From positions 1 through 64,000 of the forward strand of contig JADMKK010000004.1 in assembly GCA_015478895.1 (NCBI GenBank): 64,000 nt of DNA, written 5' to 3'. Source of the DNA: Comamonas sp. GTDB lineage: Bacteria > Pseudomonadota > Gammaproteobacteria > Burkholderiales > Burkholderiaceae_C. Of this stretch, positions 8,754 through 17,825 are shown piece after piece. The notes under the pieces are model-generated. The model did not search any database. It saw only the letters and a program-made list of their open reading frames with translations, and had not been told where the DNA came from. A program made the translations under genes and the position numbers. Numbering within the stretch: the stretch's first letter is position 1; each line of letters begins with the position of its first letter.

Positions 8754-10388
8754 CTAGGCCAGCGCTTTGGTGGCTGGCTGGGAGGTTGCCTTTGATGTAG
8801 TCACCGCAGGCCGTGCCGACGATGCCGACTCGTAATGCGCGAGTTTGAAGACTGACACAGCCTCAACCAGCTGCTCGGCTTGCAGTTGCAGGCTCGAAGC
8901 GGCCGACGCACTCTGCTCGACCAGTGCAGAGTTCTGCTGGGTGTTCTGGTCCATCTGTGCAATAGCCTGTGCGACTTGGGCCACGCCCGTGCTTTGCTCG
9001 GCACTGGCAGCACTGATTTCTCCCACGATGTCGTTGACTTGGCGGATGGCAGCGACCACTTCGGCCATGGTGGCGCCGGCCCGGTCAACCAAGGCTGAGC
9101 CTTGACCTACTCGATCCACACTGGTGGAGATCAAAACTTTGATTTCTTTCGCCGCCTCGGCGCTGCGTTGCGCAAGGTTGCGCACTTCGCTGGCGACCAC
9201 TGCAAAGCCGCGCCCTTGTTCACCGGCTCTGGCTGCTTCAACAGCAGCATTCAATGCCAAGATATTGGTTTGGAAGGCAATGCTGTCAATCACGCCAATG
9301 ATGTCTGAGATGCGCTGGCTCGCATCATTGATGCCACGCATGGTGCTGACGACCTCTTGCACAACCTGGCCGCCTTGCTGCGCCACTTGGCTGGCATTCA
9401 ACGCCAGTTGGTTGGCTTGGCGTGCACTGTCAGCGTTTTGGCGCACCGTGTTGCCCAACTCATCCATGGAGGCGGCCGTTTGCTCCAGGGCACTGGCTTG
9501 CTCTTCAGTGCGGTGAGCAAGGTCCTGATTGCCTTGGTTGATTTCTTCGCTGGCCATGGCAACGCGCTCCGCACTGCTGCGGACCCCTTGAACAATGCCC
9601 GCTACGTTGGCGCGCATACTTTCCAGCCCGTAAGTGACGCTGCTGGCCTGACCCTTAGAGCCCGCGCTGGCGCTCAGGTCACCTTGCGCCATACGGTGCG
9701 TGAGTGCCAAAAGCTCACCCGGCTCTGCGCCCAGCTGCTTCAAGATGCTGGTGGAAAGCAGCCATCCCACGCCCAGCAAGAGCAGCACGATCACCCCGCA
9801 GCCTGCGGCGGCCCATTGCAACCGGGTTGCGAATGCGGCATTGACCGTATCGATATACACCCCTGATCCAATGACCCAGCCCCAGGCATCAAACCCCATG
9901 ATGTAGGAGACTTTTTCCACGGGGTCATCGCTGCCCGGTTTGGGCCAGAGATAGCGGTGGTAGCCCGCACCATATTTTTTGATGATGTTGACAAAGTCCA
10001 CGAAAAGCCGGCGTCCGGTTGGGTCTTTGTGTTCGTTCAGATCTTGCCCATCGAGTTGAGGGCGCACCGGGTGCATGATCATGCGAGGGTGCATGTCATT
10101 GATCCAGAAATACTCAGTGCCGCTGTAGCGCAGCTTGCCAATTGCTTGTAGCGCCCGTGTCTGGGCCTCTGTCTGGGTCATCTGACCCTGCTCAGCCTGA
10201 GCGTGAAACTGTGTCAAAAGTCCATGCGCGATTTCAACGGTCTGGCGCACTCCGCTTTGGCGTTCTTGAATCAGCATCGACCTTTCGGAAATACTGAGCC
10301 CTAAAGTCATCGTCAGAATGGCGAGGGTGGCAAAAAATACCAGTGCGCCCAGCCTCCGAGTGACGCTGATGCGTTGAAGCAATTGCAT
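8754..10388 (-). CDS. Methyl-accepting chemotaxis protein with single Cache sensor
   Basis: A 544-aa chemoreceptor. Residues 13-33 form the first membrane helix, 36-190 a periplasmic Cache domain containing the [15 protein letters not shown] motif seen in small-carboxylate sensors, 191-214 the second helix, then HAMP (215-268) and a cytoplasmic signalling hairpin. Its conserved tip, [20 protein letters not shown], is near 367-386 and binds CheA/CheW. The C terminus is Ala/Ser/Thr-rich and lacks the NWETF pentapeptide for CheR/CheB docking. GGAG lies 7 nt upstream of the start. The ligand is unknown; the gene is alone, with no che genes nearby. Confidence 0.92.
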   Translation of the reverse strand: MQLLQRISVTRRLGALVFFATLAILTMTLGLSISERSMLIQERQSGVRQTVEIAHGLLTQFHAQAEQGQMTQTEAQTRALQAIGKLRYSGTEYFWINDMHPRMIMHPVRPQLDGQDLNEHKDPTGRRLFVDFVNIIKKYGAGYHRYLWPKPGSDDPVEKVSYIMGFDAWGWVIGSGVYIDTVNAAFATRLQWAAAGCGVIVLLLLGVGWLLSTSILKQLGAEPGELLALTHRMAQGDLSASAGSKGQASSVTYGLESMRANVAGIVQGVRSSAERVAMASEEINQGNQDLAHRTEEQASALEQTAASMDELGNTVRQNADSARQANQLALNASQVAQQGGQVVQEVVSTMRGINDASQRISDIIGVIDSIAFQTNILALNAAVEAARAGEQGRGFAVVASEVRNLAQRSAEAAKEIKVLISTSVDRVGQGSALVDRAGATMAEVVAAIRQVNDIVGEISAASAEQSTGVAQVAQAIAQMDQNTQQNSALVEQSASAASSLQLQAEQLVEAVSVFKLAHYESASSARPAVTTSKATSQPATKALA

Positions 10389-10635
10389 GATGTCTCCGAA
10401 TACTTTCTGTCTGCCCGACAGTTGTATGGACTTCTACTCAGAAAGAACAGAGGGGAAGGGAGTGGTTGGCGTATTTCTGCGACCAAAAACGTTGATATAG
10501 AAACAGGAAGTTGAAGTTGAGCCCCAGTCTTGCTATTTGGGTGCAACGCCGGGCAACGAACTCCGCGCAATTGCGGAGGCCGTGCCATCCGGGTGCGGAG
10601 AAGCGAGCCGTCACATTTTGTGTGTCAAGGCCTCA

Positions 10636-10664
10636 TTTATGGCCGGGGAAGGATGCGCTACACT
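10636..10664 (+). promoter_or_regulatory. Candidate promoter of the trp leader
   Basis: TACACT at 10659-10664 resembles a sigma-70 -10 box and would place the transcription start at about 10671-10673, on the ATG of the leader peptide. The -35 position (TTTATG, 10636-10641) matches consensus at only three bases, so this is a weak prediction. Confidence 0.4.
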
Positions 10665-10672
10665 CATCCGCT

Positions 10673-10756
10673 ATGTTCATTCACTACGTGTTCATCACAG
10701 GTTGCTCCGACCGGGGAGCCTGGCCCTGGCGTAAGCCAGCATCCATGACCGTGTAA
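10673..10756 (+). CDS. trpL: Candidate trp operon leader peptide
   Basis: A 27-codon reading frame ending 118 nt before trpE. It contains the sequence GAWPWRKP, with tryptophan codons at 10721-10723 and 10727-10729, separated by one proline codon. Trp is normally rare, so two Trp codons just before trpE are the expected sign of attenuation. There is no Shine-Dalgarno sequence; a -10-like TACACT ends 8 nt upstream, so the mRNA may be leaderless, as reported for the rhizobial trpL transcript. The stop codon is immediately followed by two hairpins. This assignment is inference from sequence and position only. Confidence 0.6.
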   Translation: MFIHYVFITGCSDRGAWPWRKPASMTV

Positions 10757-10805
10757 AGCGCTCACTGGTTGAGCGCACCCATGTCCGCCACCGCAGCGGA
10801 CGTTT
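10726..10805 (+). promoter_or_regulatory. Candidate trp attenuator hairpins
   Basis: Three consecutive hairpins follow the Trp codons. A: CTGGC-GTAA-GCCAG (10726-10739), which overlaps the second Trp codon. B: GCGCTCA-5 nt-TGAGCGC (10758-10776), starting right after the leader stop codon. C: GTCCGC-7 nt-GCGGAC (10783-10801), followed by GTTTG, a weak U-run for a terminator. I could not establish which pairings exclude each other. Confidence 0.5.
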
Positions 10806-10874
10806 GAGTGAATCGCAACGCCTGCCCTTGCCCTATTGCGTGCAGTGCGTTGCCCCGATTGGGAACCCTGCTCT

Positions 10875-12374
10875 GTGATCACAGAACTTGAATTCAAAAG
10901 CCTGGCCAGCCAAGGCTACAACCGCATTCCTTTGGTGACCGAGGCGTTTGCCGACCTCGAAACCCCGCTCTCGCTGTATCTGAAACTTGCGCATGCCCAG
11001 GGCGATGGCAAGCACAGCTTCTTGCTGGAATCGGTGGTGGGGGGCGAGCGTTTTGGCCGCTACAGTTTTATTGGCCTGCCTGCGCGTACGTGCTTGCGTG
11101 CCAGCGGTTTTGGCGCAGCAGCCAAAACCGAGGTGGTGACCGATGGCGCGGTGGTAGAAACGCACGCCGGCAATCCGCTGGACTTTATGGAGGCCTACCA
11201 GCAGCGCTTCAAGGTGGCGCTGGTGCCCGGCCTGCCGCGTTTTTGCGGCGGTTTGGCGGGGTACTTTGGCTACGACGCGGTGCGCTATGTCGAGAAAAAG
11301 CTCGAACATTCCTGCCCCGTCGATACGCTGGGCACGCCCGACATCATGCTGCTGCTGTGCGAAGAGGTGGCGGTCATCGACAACCTCTCGGGCAAGCTGT
11401 ATTTCATCGTCTATGTGAATCCCTCGGAAGCCGAGGCCTACAGCAAGGGCAAAAAGCGCATGCGCCAGCTCAAAGAGCAGCTGCGCTACTCGGTCAGCGT
11501 GCCGCAAATCAAGGGCGGTGACAGCCATCCGGCCGAGCGCAGTTTTGCCAAGCAGGATTACATCCAGGCCGTGGAGCACGCCAAAGAGCTGATTGCGGCG
11601 GGCGAATTCATGCAAGTGCAAGTGGGCCAGCGCATTCAAAAACGCTACACCGAATCACCCTTGAGCCTGTACCGCGCATTGCGTTCGCTGAACCCTTCGC
11701 CGTACATGTATTTCTACAACTTTGGCGACTTCCAGGTGGTGGGCTCCAGCCCCGAAATTCTGGTGCGCCAGGAAAAAACCGAAGCGGGTGAGCAGATCAC
11801 CATCCGCCCCCTGGCGGGCACACGGCCACGTGGTTCTACGCCCGAGAAAGACAAGGCCACCGAGCTGGAGCTGATGGCCGACCCCAAAGAGCGCGCCGAG
11901 CACGTGATGCTGATCGATCTGGCGCGCAACGACATTGGCCGCATCGCCAAAACTGGCAGCGTCAAAGTGACGGAAGCCTTTGTGGTGGAGCGTTACAGCC
12001 ACGTCATGCACATCGTCAGCAACGTGGAAGGCATTTTGCAAGACGGCATGACCAGCATGGATGTGCTCAAAGCCACCTTCCCGGCGGGTACGCTGTCGGG
12101 CGCACCCAAGGTGCATGCGATGGAGCTGATTGACCAGCTCGAACCCACCAAGCGCGGCATCTACGGCGGCGCCGTGGGTTATCTGAGTTTTGCGGGCCAC
12201 ATGGACATGGCGATTGCCATTCGCACCGGTGTCATCAAAGATGGTCACCTGTATGTGCAGGCCGCTGCGGGGGTGGTGGCCGACTCGATTCCTGAGATGG
12301 AATGGAGAGAAACTGAACACAAAGCCCGTGCCTTGTTGCGCGCGGCAGAACTGGTGGAAGAAGGGTTGGAATGA
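10875..12374 (+). CDS. trpE: Anthranilate synthase component I
   Basis: Converts chorismate with ammonia or TrpG-delivered glutamine nitrogen to anthranilate, the first committed step of tryptophan synthesis. The 499-aa protein has the LLES feedback motif (residues 50-53) that binds tryptophan in allosterically inhibited TrpE, and the C-terminal chorismate-binding domain with blocks such as PLAGTRPRG, ERAEHVMLIDLARND and GTLSGAPKVHAMELI. The start is GTG at 10875, giving the family-typical beginning ITELEFKSL. The stop codon overlaps the ATG of the next gene, so translation is coupled. Confidence 0.97.
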   Translation: MITELEFKSLASQGYNRIPLVTEAFADLETPLSLYLKLAHAQGDGKHSFLLESVVGGERFGRYSFIGLPARTCLRASGFGAAAKTEVVTDGAVVETHAGNPLDFMEAYQQRFKVALVPGLPRFCGGLAGYFGYDAVRYVEKKLEHSCPVDTLGTPDIMLLLCEEVAVIDNLSGKLYFIVYVNPSEAEAYSKGKKRMRQLKEQLRYSVSVPQIKGGDSHPAERSFAKQDYIQAVEHAKELIAAGEFMQVQVGQRIQKRYTESPLSLYRALRSLNPSPYMYFYNFGDFQVVGSSPEILVRQEKTEAGEQITIRPLAGTRPRGSTPEKDKATELELMADPKERAEHVMLIDLARNDIGRIAKTGSVKVTEAFVVERYSHVMHIVSNVEGILQDGMTSMDVLKATFPAGTLSGAPKVHAMELIDQLEPTKRGIYGGAVGYLSFAGHMDMAIAIRTGVIKDGHLYVQAAAGVVADSIPEMEWRETEHKARALLRAAELVEEGLE

Positions 12375-12721
12375 TGCGAGCGATTGAGAAAGTCAAAGAC
12401 TGCCAGAGCATGCAAGAAGTGCGCGCCGGTGTGAATGCGCTGGACGACATCCTGGTGCCTTTGCTGGTGGAGCGCAGCGGCTATATGACGCAGGCTGCTA
12501 AGGTCAAGAACAACGAAAACCTGGTGCGCGATGAAGCGCGCATTCAAACCATCATCGATCGCGTGCGTCCTATGGCCGAAGCGCAGGGCGGCAACCCCGA
12601 CCTGATGGAGCGCCTGTACCGCGCCATGATGGAGTGCTACATCGACTATGAGCACCAAGAGCTGGCGCGCATGCGCGCTGAGGGTTTGCAGCCTCAGGAG
12701 CGTCAAGGAACACAGGTATGA
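12371..12721 (+). CDS. Chorismate mutase (AroQ class)
   Basis: Small all-helical chorismate mutase of 116 aa that rearranges chorismate to prephenate for phenylalanine and tyrosine. Family residues are visible in the long first helix ([19 protein letters not shown], about 19-37), then AAKVKN and the C-terminal [13 protein letters not shown]. The ATG overlaps the trpE stop (ATGA), and its own stop overlaps the trpG start, so it is embedded between the two anthranilate synthase subunits. A second ATG one codon later is possible. Both branch-point enzymes acting on chorismate are thus on one message. In Burkholderiales such a gene at this place is known; its regulatory logic here is inference. 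Confidence 0.87.
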   Translation: MMRAIEKVKDCQSMQEVRAGVNALDDILVPLLVERSGYMTQAAKVKNNENLVRDEARIQTIIDRVRPMAEAQGGNPDLMERLYRAMMECYIDYEHQELARMRAEGLQPQERQGTQV

Positions 12722-13299
12722 AGCTCTTGATGATCGACAACTACGACAGCTTTACCTACAACATCGTCCAGTACTTTGGCGAGTTGGGGGCGGAGGTGAC
12801 TGTGGTGCGCAACGACGAAATCACGCTGGATGCCGTCATCGCTTTGGTGGCCGAAAAAGGCATCGAGCGCATCGTTATTTCGCCTGGCCCCAGCTCCCCG
12901 AAAGAAGCCGGCATTTCGGTGCCTGCGATTGAACATTTCGCGGGCAAATTGCCGGTGCTGGGCGTGTGTCTAGGCCACCAGAGTATTGGCGCAGCGTTTG
13001 GTGGCGACATCGTCCGCGCAGGCCAGCAAATGCATGGCAAAACCAGCGTGATTAGCACCGATCAAAAGGGCGTGTTTGCCGACTTGCCGCAGCAGTTCAC
13101 GGTGAACCGCTACCACTCGCTGGTGATCGACAAGAACACGCTGCCGGATTGCCTGGCCATCACCGCCACCAGCGAAGATGGCGAAATTCAGGGCGTGCGC
13201 CACAAAACGCTGGCGGTGGAGGGGGTGCAGTTCCACCCCGAAAGCATCTTGACCGAGCATGGCCACGCCATGCTCAAGAACTTTCTGGAGCAGAAATAA
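12718..13299 (+). CDS. trpG: Anthranilate synthase component II (glutamine amidotransferase)
   Basis: Class I glutamine amidotransferase subunit that hydrolyses glutamine and passes ammonia to TrpE. In the 193-aa protein the catalytic triad is visible: Cys84 in GVCLGHQS, His173 and Glu175 in QFHPES. The N terminus [15 protein letters not shown] is diagnostic for TrpG/PabA. PabA-like dual use for folate synthesis cannot be excluded. The ATG overlaps the stop codon of the chorismate mutase gene. It is followed by a terminator and a dispersed repeat rather than directly by trpD. Confidence 0.96.
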   Translation: MKLLMIDNYDSFTYNIVQYFGELGAEVTVVRNDEITLDAVIALVAEKGIERIVISPGPSSPKEAGISVPAIEHFAGKLPVLGVCLGHQSIGAAFGGDIVRAGQQMHGKTSVISTDQKGVFADLPQQFTVNRYHSLVIDKNTLPDCLAITATSEDGEIQGVRHKTLAVEGVQFHPESILTEHGHAMLKNFLEQK

Positions 13300-13301
13300 G
13301 C

Positions 13302-13341
13302 CCGCAGCCGCATGGTCTTATGCCCTGCGGTTTTTGTTTTT
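13302..13341 (+). terminator. Rho-independent terminator after trpG
   Basis: CCGCAG (13302-13307) pairs with CTGCGG (13325-13330); an inner GCAT/ATGC helix extends the stem, and TTTTTGTTTTT follows (13331-13341). It divides trpE-aroQ-trpG from trpD-trpC. Confidence 0.85.
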
Positions 13342-13425
13342 AAGAGCAGCCTGCCCTTGTCATACCTTGTTTTCAAAGCAATAACTATCTGAAAGCAAGC
13401 AAATGACAGGGCAAGCAGCTTTGAT
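13342..13425 (+). repeat. Dispersed bipartite palindrome, long form, copy 3
   Basis: Outer arms GCAGCCTGCCCTTGTCAT (13346-13363) and ATGACAGGGCAAGCAGC (13403-13419) pair with one gap and two mismatches. Inner arms CTTGTTTTCA (13366-13375) and TGAAAGCAAG (13390-13399) pair at 9 of 10. It lies inside the trp region between trpG and trpD. Its right half closely matches that of copy 4. Confidence 0.85.
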
Positions 13426-13449
13426 TGCGATAGCAAAGGAATAGACCCC

Positions 13450-14484
13450 ATGAGCACTTTTACCGCCCAGGAAGCGCTGCAGCGCACCATTGAACACCGC
13501 GAAATCTTTCACGATGAAATGCTGGACCTGATGCGCCAGATCATGCGCGGTGAGCTATCGCCCGTGATGATGGCGGCCATCCTCACCGGCCTTCGTGTGA
13601 AGAAGGAAACCATTGGCGAAATCTCCGCCGCCGCCGAGGTGATGCGCGAGTTTTCCAACCAGGTGCATGTGCACGACAAAGCCCATCTGGTGGACATCGT
13701 CGGCACTGGCGGCGATGGTGCCAATACCTTCAATATCTCGACTTGCGCCACGTTTGTGATTGCGGCGGCGGGCGGCAAGGTCAGCAAGCACGGCGGGCGC
13801 AGCGTCAGCAGCAAATCGGGCAGCGCCGACGCGATGGAAGCGCTGGGCGTGAACATCAACTTGCAACCCTCACAAATCGCCGATTGCATCCGCGATGTAG
13901 GCATTGGCTTTATGTTCGCCCCCAACCATCACCCGGCCATGAAGAACGTGGCGCCGGTGCGCAAAGAGCTGGGCGTGCGCACCATCTTTAACATCCTGGG
14001 CCCGCTGACCAACCCGGCCGGTGCGCCCAATATTTTGATGGGTGTGTTCCACGAAGACCTGGTCGGCATCCAGGTGCGCGCACTGCAGCGTCTGGGCGCC
14101 GAGCACGCGCTGGTGGTCTATGGCCGCGACGGCCTCGATGAAATCAGTCTGGGCGCGGGCACGCTGGTGGGTGAGCTCAAAGACGGCGTGGTGCGCGAGT
14201 ACGAAATCCACCCCGAAGACTTTGGCCTGCGCATGGCGGGCACACGCGGCCTGAAGGTGGAAACGCCCGAGGAATCCAAGGCCATGCTGATGGGCGTGCT
14301 GCAGGGCGAGTCAGGCCCGGCGCGCGACATCGTCTGCCTGAACGCAGGCGCGGCGCTGTACGCGGCCAATGTGGCGTCTTCGATTGCGGATGGCTTGCAG
14401 CGTGCACAGGCTGCGATTAACAGCGGCGCAGCGTTGAAAAAACTGCATGAACTGGTGGCTTACAGCGGCAAGCAGGCAAGCTGA
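13450..14484 (+). CDS. trpD: Anthranilate phosphoribosyltransferase
   Basis: Transfers the phosphoribosyl group of PRPP to anthranilate. The 344-aa protein carries the PRPP-binding loop GTGGDG (residues 85-90) followed by NTFNIST, then [21 protein letters not shown], the usual substrate-binding blocks. AAGGAA lies about 11 nt upstream of the ATG. The gene is separated from trpG by a terminator and a palindromic repeat, so it either relies on read-through or has its own promoter; I found no convincing promoter. It is followed by trpC after 68 bp. Confidence 0.96.
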   Translation: MSTFTAQEALQRTIEHREIFHDEMLDLMRQIMRGELSPVMMAAILTGLRVKKETIGEISAAAEVMREFSNQVHVHDKAHLVDIVGTGGDGANTFNISTCATFVIAAAGGKVSKHGGRSVSSKSGSADAMEALGVNINLQPSQIADCIRDVGIGFMFAPNHHPAMKNVAPVRKELGVRTIFNILGPLTNPAGAPNILMGVFHEDLVGIQVRALQRLGAEHALVVYGRDGLDEISLGAGTLVGELKDGVVREYEIHPEDFGLRMAGTRGLKVETPEESKAMLMGVLQGESGPARDIVCLNAGAALYAANVASSIADGLQRAQAAINSGAALKKLHELVAYSGKQAS

Positions 14485-14552
14485 TCTGCGCAGCGCCGAC
14501 AATAGCTCCCATTGCTGCACCGCGTGTGCAGCCACTGCCTAGAAAGAACACC

Positions 14553-15353
14553 ATGTCCGATATCCTGAAAAAAATCTGCGACGTCAAAGTCCAAGAAGTA
14601 GCCGCAGCCCAGCAAGCCATCCCATTGGCCGAGGTGCGCCGCGATGCGGAAAGCCGCGTCTCCACGCGTGATTTTGAAGGTGCCATTCGCGCCAAAATCG
14701 CCAAAGGCCATGCTGGCGTGATTGCTGAAGTGAAAAAAGCCAGCCCCAGCCAAGGCGTAATCCGTGCAGATTTTGACCCCGTGGACATCGCCCAAAGCTA
14801 CATGGTGGGCAACGGCAAGATCAGCGCGGCTTGCCTGTCGGTGCTGACCGACCGCCAGTTCTTCCAGGGCCAGCCGGACTTTTTGAAGCAGGCCCGCGCT
14901 AGCACGCTGCTGCCAGTGCTGCGCAAGGACTTCATGGTCGATCCTTACCAGATCTACGAGTCGCGCGTGATGGGCGCGGACTGCGTGCTGCTGATTGCTG
15001 CCTGCCTGGAAGACAGCATGATGGCCGAGATGGAGCAGATCGCCCGCAGCCTGGACATGGCCGTGCTGGTCGAGGTGCACGATGGCGTCGAGCTGGAGCG
15101 TGCCTTGAAGCTCAAGACGAAGCTGGTGGGCATCAACAACCGCAATCTGCGTACGTTTGAAGTCAACGTTCAAACCACGCTGGATCTGCAAAAACAAGTG
15201 CCCGCAGACCGCCTGCTGGTCACGGAATCGGGCATCCAGACCCAGGATGACGTGAAAAAACTGCGCGATGCCGGCATCAACGCCTTCCTGGTGGGTGAGA
15301 CCTTCATGCGCGCGCCGGAACCCGGTGAAGCGCTGGCCAAACTGTTTGCCTAA
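14553..15353 (+). CDS. trpC: Indole-3-glycerol phosphate synthase
   Basis: Closes the indole ring to give indole-3-glycerol phosphate. The 266-aa monofunctional TIM barrel shows [16 protein letters not shown] (about 56-71, with the substrate-binding lysine), [33 protein letters not shown] and TESGI. The ATG at 14553 begins MSDILKKI; a GTG nine codons upstream is less likely because it would overlap the intergenic promoter-like GACAATAG around 14500. In E. coli TrpC is fused to TrpF; here TrpF is absent, as usual in betaproteobacteria. Confidence 0.96.
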   Translation: MSDILKKICDVKVQEVAAAQQAIPLAEVRRDAESRVSTRDFEGAIRAKIAKGHAGVIAEVKKASPSQGVIRADFDPVDIAQSYMVGNGKISAACLSVLTDRQFFQGQPDFLKQARASTLLPVLRKDFMVDPYQIYESRVMGADCVLLIAACLEDSMMAEMEQIARSLDMAVLVEVHDGVELERALKLKTKLVGINNRNLRTFEVNVQTTLDLQKQVPADRLLVTESGIQTQDDVKKLRDAGINAFLVGETFMRAPEPGEALAKLFA

Positions 15354-15394
15354 ACCCAGCCACGTTTTTCAGGCCCTTTCCTCTCCGATATTGC

Positions 15395-15661
15395 ATGCCA
15401 GAAGCCTCTCCTTACATCGTTGCCCGCATCCCCAAGTTGCCCCCTAAATACCTGCTGGTGGTCATGCCCTTGCTCATGTCTTTGTGCATGTCGTGCGTGG
15501 TGTCCCTGGTGGCAACGCTGCGGGCGGTGGGCTGGACGGAGCACCTGTTTTTGGCGTGGATGGGCAATTGGGCATCGGGCTGGATGGTGGCGTTTCCGGT
15601 GCTGTTTGTGGTCACGCCACTGGTGAAAAAGCTCACCGCCAAGCTGGTGCGCATGCATTAA
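15395..15661 (+). CDS. DUF2798 small membrane protein
   Basis: An 88-aa protein with two hydrophobic segments (about residues 20-43 and 55-76) and a short basic C terminus, matching the two-helix DUF2798 family of unknown function. Blocks such as KYLLVVMPLLMSLCMSCVVS and NWASGWMVAFPVLFVVTP are characteristic. It is placed between trpC and ung in the same direction and may share their transcript. No role in tryptophan synthesis is known. Confidence 0.75.
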   Translation: MPEASPYIVARIPKLPPKYLLVVMPLLMSLCMSCVVSLVATLRAVGWTEHLFLAWMGNWASGWMVAFPVLFVVTPLVKKLTAKLVRMH

Positions 15662-15685
15662 AGTGCCAGATCATGCTATGGTTTA

Positions 15686-15767
15686 AAGAGTTACAAGCCT
15701 TTGTAAATGCACGTTTTTAGTATGAAAGTCATCTGAAATGCAAGCAACATCAGGGCAGCCAGCTACG
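15686..15767 (+). repeat. Dispersed bipartite palindrome, degenerate long form, copy 4
   Basis: The right half (15731-15764), with ATCTGAAATGCAAGCAA followed by CAGGGCAGCCAGCT, aligns closely with the right half of copy 3 (13387-13420). The left half (AAGAGTTACAAGCCTTTGT) is a decayed version of the outer arm, so pairing is weak. It overlaps the upstream ATG of ung at 15738. Confidence 0.65.
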
Positions 15768-15773
15768 CAATTG

Positions 15774-16457
15774 ATGAGCGCCGACCCCGCGCACTGGCCG
15801 GTAGCGCCGGGCTGGCAGCCCATCGTCGAGCAGTTTTTCACCGCACCCAAAGGCCAGCAGTTGCTGGCTTATCTGCAACAACGCCTGGACGATGGCGCGG
15901 TGATTTTCCCGCCGCAACCGCTGCGGGCGCTGGAACTCACTGCGCCCGAAGATGTGCGTGTGGTGATCCTGGGGCAAGACCCCTACCATGGCCGCGGTCA
16001 GGCCGAAGGGCTGGCGTTTTCCGTCGCACCCGGCGTGCGTCTGCCGCCGTCACTGCTCAATATCTTTAAAGAAATGCAGCGCGATTTGGGCACGCCCTTT
16101 CCGCCCGTGCCCAGCCCCGGCGGTTCACTGGTCAAATGGGCGCAAAACGGCGTGCTGCTGCTCAATACCTGCTTGACCGTCGAAGAAGGCCAAGCTGCCA
16201 GCCACAGCAAACGCGGCTGGGAAGTGCTGACCGACGCCATCATTGAGCACGTGGCACAGCAAGGCCGCCCCACCGTCTTTATGCTCTGGGGCGCCCATGC
16301 CCAATCCAAAAGCGTGCTGATCCCGCATGACCGTGGGCACTTGGTGCTGATGAGCAATCACCCCTCACCACTGTCCGCGCTGCGTCCCCCCGTGCCATTT
16401 ATCGGCAATGGGCACTTTGGGCAGGCCAAAGCATTTCGGCAGCAGCACGGTTATTGA
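15774..16457 (+). CDS. ung: Uracil-DNA glycosylase
   Basis: Removes uracil from DNA by cleaving the N-glycosidic bond. Family 1 motifs are intact: water-activating GQDPYHG at residues 67-73 and the minor-groove loop HPSPLSALR near the C terminus. I chose the ATG at 15774 (227 aa, close to the 229 aa of E. coli Ung). An in-frame ATG at 15738 would add 12 residues, but these lie inside a dispersed repeat. Neither start has a good Shine-Dalgarno sequence. The order trpC...ung is common in betaproteobacteria. Confidence 0.95.
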   Translation: MSADPAHWPVAPGWQPIVEQFFTAPKGQQLLAYLQQRLDDGAVIFPPQPLRALELTAPEDVRVVILGQDPYHGRGQAEGLAFSVAPGVRLPPSLLNIFKEMQRDLGTPFPPVPSPGGSLVKWAQNGVLLLNTCLTVEEGQAASHSKRGWEVLTDAIIEHVAQQGRPTVFMLWGAHAQSKSVLIPHDRGHLVLMSNHPSPLSALRPPVPFIGNGHFGQAKAFRQQHGY

Positions 16458-16517
16458 CTACTTGGTTGTGACGCCCTGTGGGCAAGCTTGTGTGGGCGCA
16501 CGCCAGGCCATCCATCT

Positions 16518-17606
16518 CTAGCGTTTGCGCTCCAGCAGCATGGAGTCGCCGTAGCTGAAGAAACGGTACTCATTGGCAATCGCGTGCTGGTACACCTCCA
16601 TGATGTGCTTGTAGCCGGCGAGGGCGCTCACCAGCATCATTAAAGTGCTCTTGGGCAGGTGAAAGTTGGTGATGAGCGCATCGACCACGCGGAACTCAAA
16701 ACCGGGCGTGATGAAAATGTTGGTGTCGCCTGAAATCTGCCCCGTGCGCGCCCATGACTCTAGGGTGCGTACGCTGGTGGTGCCCACGGCGATGATGCGA
16801 CCCCTGCGTTGGCGGCAGCGCTCAAGGGCTGCCAGTGTTTCCAGCGGCACGTTGTACCACTCGGTGTGCATCTGGTGCTCCGACAGGTTCTCGGTCTTGA
16901 CGGGCTGGAATGTGCCAGCGCCGACGTGCAGCGTGACGGCCGCAGTCTCGACGCCTTTTTCCTTCAGTGCTGCCAATACTTTCTCATCAAAGTGCAGCGC
17001 AGCAGTGGGTGCGGCCACGGCACCGGGGTGGCTGGCAAACACAGTCTGGTAGCGCTCAGCGTCTTCTTGCTCGTCAGGGTCAAATTCGGCGTTCTGGTTA
17101 CGCTCGATGTAGGGCGGCAGTGGTAGATGCCCAAACTGCTCCATCAGCTCCCAAGGCGTTTCACCGTTGTCGCCTTGCAGCGCAAAGCGAAACAGCGGGC
17201 CGCTTTCATCGGGCCAGCGGCCCAGCAGCACCGCATCAAAGCCGCCGCGCTTGACACCGCCGCACAGATGCACGCGCGCGCCGGGCAGTGGCTTTTTGCT
17301 GACCTTCATGTGCGCGACCACTTCGTTGCCCTGCAGCACGCGCTCAATCAGCAGTTCCAGCTTGCCGCCGCTGGCTTTTTCACCAAATACGCGGGCTTTG
17401 ATGACCTTGGTGTCGTTGAACACCAAGAGGTCGCCCTCATGCAGCAAATCAGGAAGTTCTTTGAAGATGCGATCCACCAACTCTGGCGCGCGGGCATCCA
17501 GCAGGCGTGAGGCGCTGCGTTCGGCAGCAGGGTGTTGGGCAATCAGGTGCTCAGGAAGCACAAAGTCGAAATCGCTGAGGGTATGAGCGCGGGGGCTGAG
17601 AGGCAT
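16518..17606 (-). CDS. queA: S-adenosylmethionine:tRNA ribosyltransferase-isomerase
   Basis: Adds the ribosyl moiety of SAM to preQ1 in the tRNA wobble position, producing epoxyqueuosine. The 362-aa protein begins with the QueA signature [15 protein letters not shown] (about 13-27) and has [42 protein letters not shown] and [15 protein letters not shown]. It is convergent with ung and no tgt or queG gene is nearby. The ATG at 17606 is used; no strong ribosome-binding site is visible. Confidence 0.97.
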   Translation of the reverse strand: MPLSPRAHTLSDFDFVLPEHLIAQHPAAERSASRLLDARAPELVDRIFKELPDLLHEGDLLVFNDTKVIKARVFGEKASGGKLELLIERVLQGNEVVAHMKVSKKPLPGARVHLCGGVKRGGFDAVLLGRWPDESGPLFRFALQGDNGETPWELMEQFGHLPLPPYIERNQNAEFDPDEQEDAERYQTVFASHPGAVAAPTAALHFDEKVLAALKEKGVETAAVTLHVGAGTFQPVKTENLSEHQMHTEWYNVPLETLAALERCRQRRGRIIAVGTTSVRTLESWARTGQISGDTNIFITPGFEFRVVDALITNFHLPKSTLMMLVSALAGYKHIMEVYQHAIANEYRFFSYGDSMLLERKR

Positions 17607-17825
17607 GCGTATTCTTGAGGGCTGAACAAGCCCGTTCCAAGGCTAGAAATGAAGTGGCAGATTTTCGCAAATCTCTACGCATGGATTGACAAGGGTGGGG
17701 TGAATGTCCCTGCTGATTCAGGGTAAGCCCTATATCAGCAGTCGGTAAGCCTTGATGAACGTCATAGAGCTGGAGCACGTACTTCTTACACTCGACCCCC
17801 CGTGTGTACAAGGAAGGGCGCAACC

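Noticed and set aside
10653-10748. Alternative short frame at the trp leader beginning MRYTHPLCS
   Set aside because: It has no Trp codons, and its GGAAGG is directly against the ATG, too close to work.
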